Of a stretch of DNA of 64,000 nucleotides, positions 62,835 to 64,000 are shown piece by piece. Under the pieces are notes generated by a model. It was not told the DNA's origin, did no database searches, and saw nothing but the letters and a program-made list of their open reading frames with translations. How positions within the stretch are numbered: the first letter of the stretch is position 1; every line of letters starts with the position of its first letter. Position numbers and translations under genes: made by a program. The DNA is from Ailanthus altissimus. Its lineage: Eukaryota; Streptophyta; Magnoliopsida; Sapindales; Simaroubaceae. The DNA lies in the NCBI GenBank assembly GCA_946807835.1, contig OX327711.1, forward strand, positions 15,721,501 to 15,785,500, in the 5' to 3' direction.

Positions 62835-63855
62835 TGTTGAGGGATATCAAGCCGTGCACTTCAATTTAACACCCCTATGGCATCAACTAAGCCACAACCT
62901 TGATACCCTTTGCGCAGCGAAAAATCATAACTCACACCATAAGCAAGAACACATAAGATTAACACACCAATAAAGATAAAGAAAACAAACCAATCACAAG
63001 ACACAAGATATACGTGGTTCGGCCCAAATTGCCTACGTCCACGGAGGATCCATGATCCAGCTTCTTCCCATTGAAATAGATCACAAAGTATCTTCTTACA
63101 TCATCAATGATCCCACAAGACCCCTTAGTATCTCTCATAGAGACCTCTAAGCATCTACCCTTGATCATTATGACTCCTTAAGACCTCTTCGTATCTCCTC
63201 ATAAGAGATTTTTATAAGAAACACAAGAATAGCCCGAGCATCTAAGCCAAAAGGATCTATGGTGTTTCTCTTTTATTCACTCAAAGAACCTAAAGAAAAA
63301 AACACCCCCAAAGGTTACACCCTAGTGCACCACGCACTTTGTGCCTACCTAGCTCCTATATTCTCTCTTATGGTTACATTTTAAAACCTTAGATGCTTAA
63401 CCTTAAACAATGATTTACAAGTGTTTATATAGGGTATATTTCGTGCCTACAAATCCTATTCCTTGTTAGAGTAAGAGTCCACTTATTTTAGAAGTCCAAA
63501 ACTTCCCAAAACTTGAAATCCCAAGCCAAAACGGACTTCTCCACGCATTCTGGCACTGCGGCGCTCGTCCCTGGGCGCCGCAGCGCTGGCCCTTCTCGCG
63601 TCCAACGCTGCGGCACTGGTCTTCTGTTTTGAGCGCCGCGGTGCTCAGCCCTGGGCGCTGCGGCGCTGGAAGCTCCCCGCGAATTCCTTCTTCCTTTGCA
63701 TCTTTGAGTCCTGTTTCACTTCCCCTTTCGTGTCCCACACGTCCTAGACTTCTCCATACGTGTCCCACATGTTCTAGACTTCTTGTGACTCTCCACTTTG
63801 GTATTCATCTCAATTCTTGTCCAACCAAGATTGTTGAATCACCAATTTTCCAACA
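62835..63855 (-). repeat. Second copy of the non-autonomous family: 3' LTR
   Basis: Aligns along its length with 47741-48820 and 49988-51045, including GGTTCGGCCCA-type motif near 63016, the TATA box (minus CTATATAAACA, about 63421-63431), the GC-rich island (63545-63675) and the terminal CCAACA at 63851-63855. It starts TGTTGAGGGATATC. Open frames within it are by-products of the GC island. The element continues beyond the window, so its 5' LTR and target duplication are not visible. Confidence 0.85.
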
Positions 63856-64000
63856 AATCCCCTCCTTGATTCAAAATCTCATCCCATGAAGCTAATCACC
63901 GTCACCCCTCCTTGACCAATACTCACTAGCATGGTCTATAAGTCAAGTCCCCAACTTAACTAAGGCTCTTGCGACTACGATCTCCAAAGATTCCTGAATG
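63856..64000 (-). other. Start of the interior of the second non-autonomous element
   Basis: Begins with a purine tract on the minus strand (AAGGAGGGGATT) and then matches 48833-48965 closely, up to the window end. Confidence 0.8.

Noticed and set aside
63466..63889. 100- and 86-codon frames near the window end, and similar frames at 48591-48818 and 50816-51112
   Set aside because: They recur in all copies of the same LTR because of its GC-rich island, with changing frames. They are by-products, not genes.
1..64000. tRNA or rRNA genes
   Set aside because: No T-loop plus D-loop combination with a foldable cloverleaf was seen; GGTTC-like matches are isolated. TGGTATCAGAGC matches are retroelement primer sites.
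1..64000. CRISPR arrays, operons and bacterial promoters
   Set aside because: The sequence is plant nuclear DNA with spliced genes; tandem repeats present lack unique spacers of constant length.

Overview
The window is nuclear DNA of a eudicot plant. It is AT-rich, and its two intact genes have plant-type GT-AG introns and are plant families: a bHLH transcription factor and an FQR1-type quinone reductase. Almost everything else is mobile-element debris, mainly Ty1/copia LTR retrotransposons with Met-tRNA primer-binding sites, a hAT transposon and long-armed foldback elements. I cannot name the species.

Layout. 118-4392: decayed copia element on the minus strand with short LTRs and no recognisable gag. 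4475-4735: possible non-LTR retroelement scrap. 5000-14500: gene-free DNA. 14527-15591: foldback element with a near-perfect 9-bp target duplication. About 15.9-16.9 kb: lone LTR-like sequence (minus). 16.9-20.8 kb: 5'-truncated copia (plus). 22164-27512: copia with both LTRs but many stops. 30542-32900: intact seven-exon bHLH gene (plus). 35087-38335: copia with most of pol deleted. 39599-39725: orphan last exon (minus). About 39990-46830: large foldback element whose arms carry degenerate telomere-type heptads; its right arm is split by a 4.8-kb hAT element (41756-46578). About 46.96-47.56 kb: AT-rich tandem repeat. 47741-51045: non-autonomous LTR element with perfect ATCAT target duplication. 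52157-55393: intact four-exon FQR1-like gene (minus). 55551-62834: gene-free DNA with a 142-bp MITE, local duplications and a perfect hairpin. 62835-64000: second copy of the non-autonomous LTR family, cut by the window end.

The two genes look complete and independent: one nuclear regulator, one soluble flavoprotein. The most interesting structure is in the repeats: (i) heptad arrays resembling CCCTAAA/TTTAGGG inside transposon arms; (ii) an exact 30-bp tandem array of tRNA-Met primer-binding sites; (iii) GC-rich islands about 100 bp upstream of the TATA box in three different LTR families; (iv) several template-switch scars. All coordinates of repeat ends were read by eye and may be off by a few bases unless a target duplication is given.
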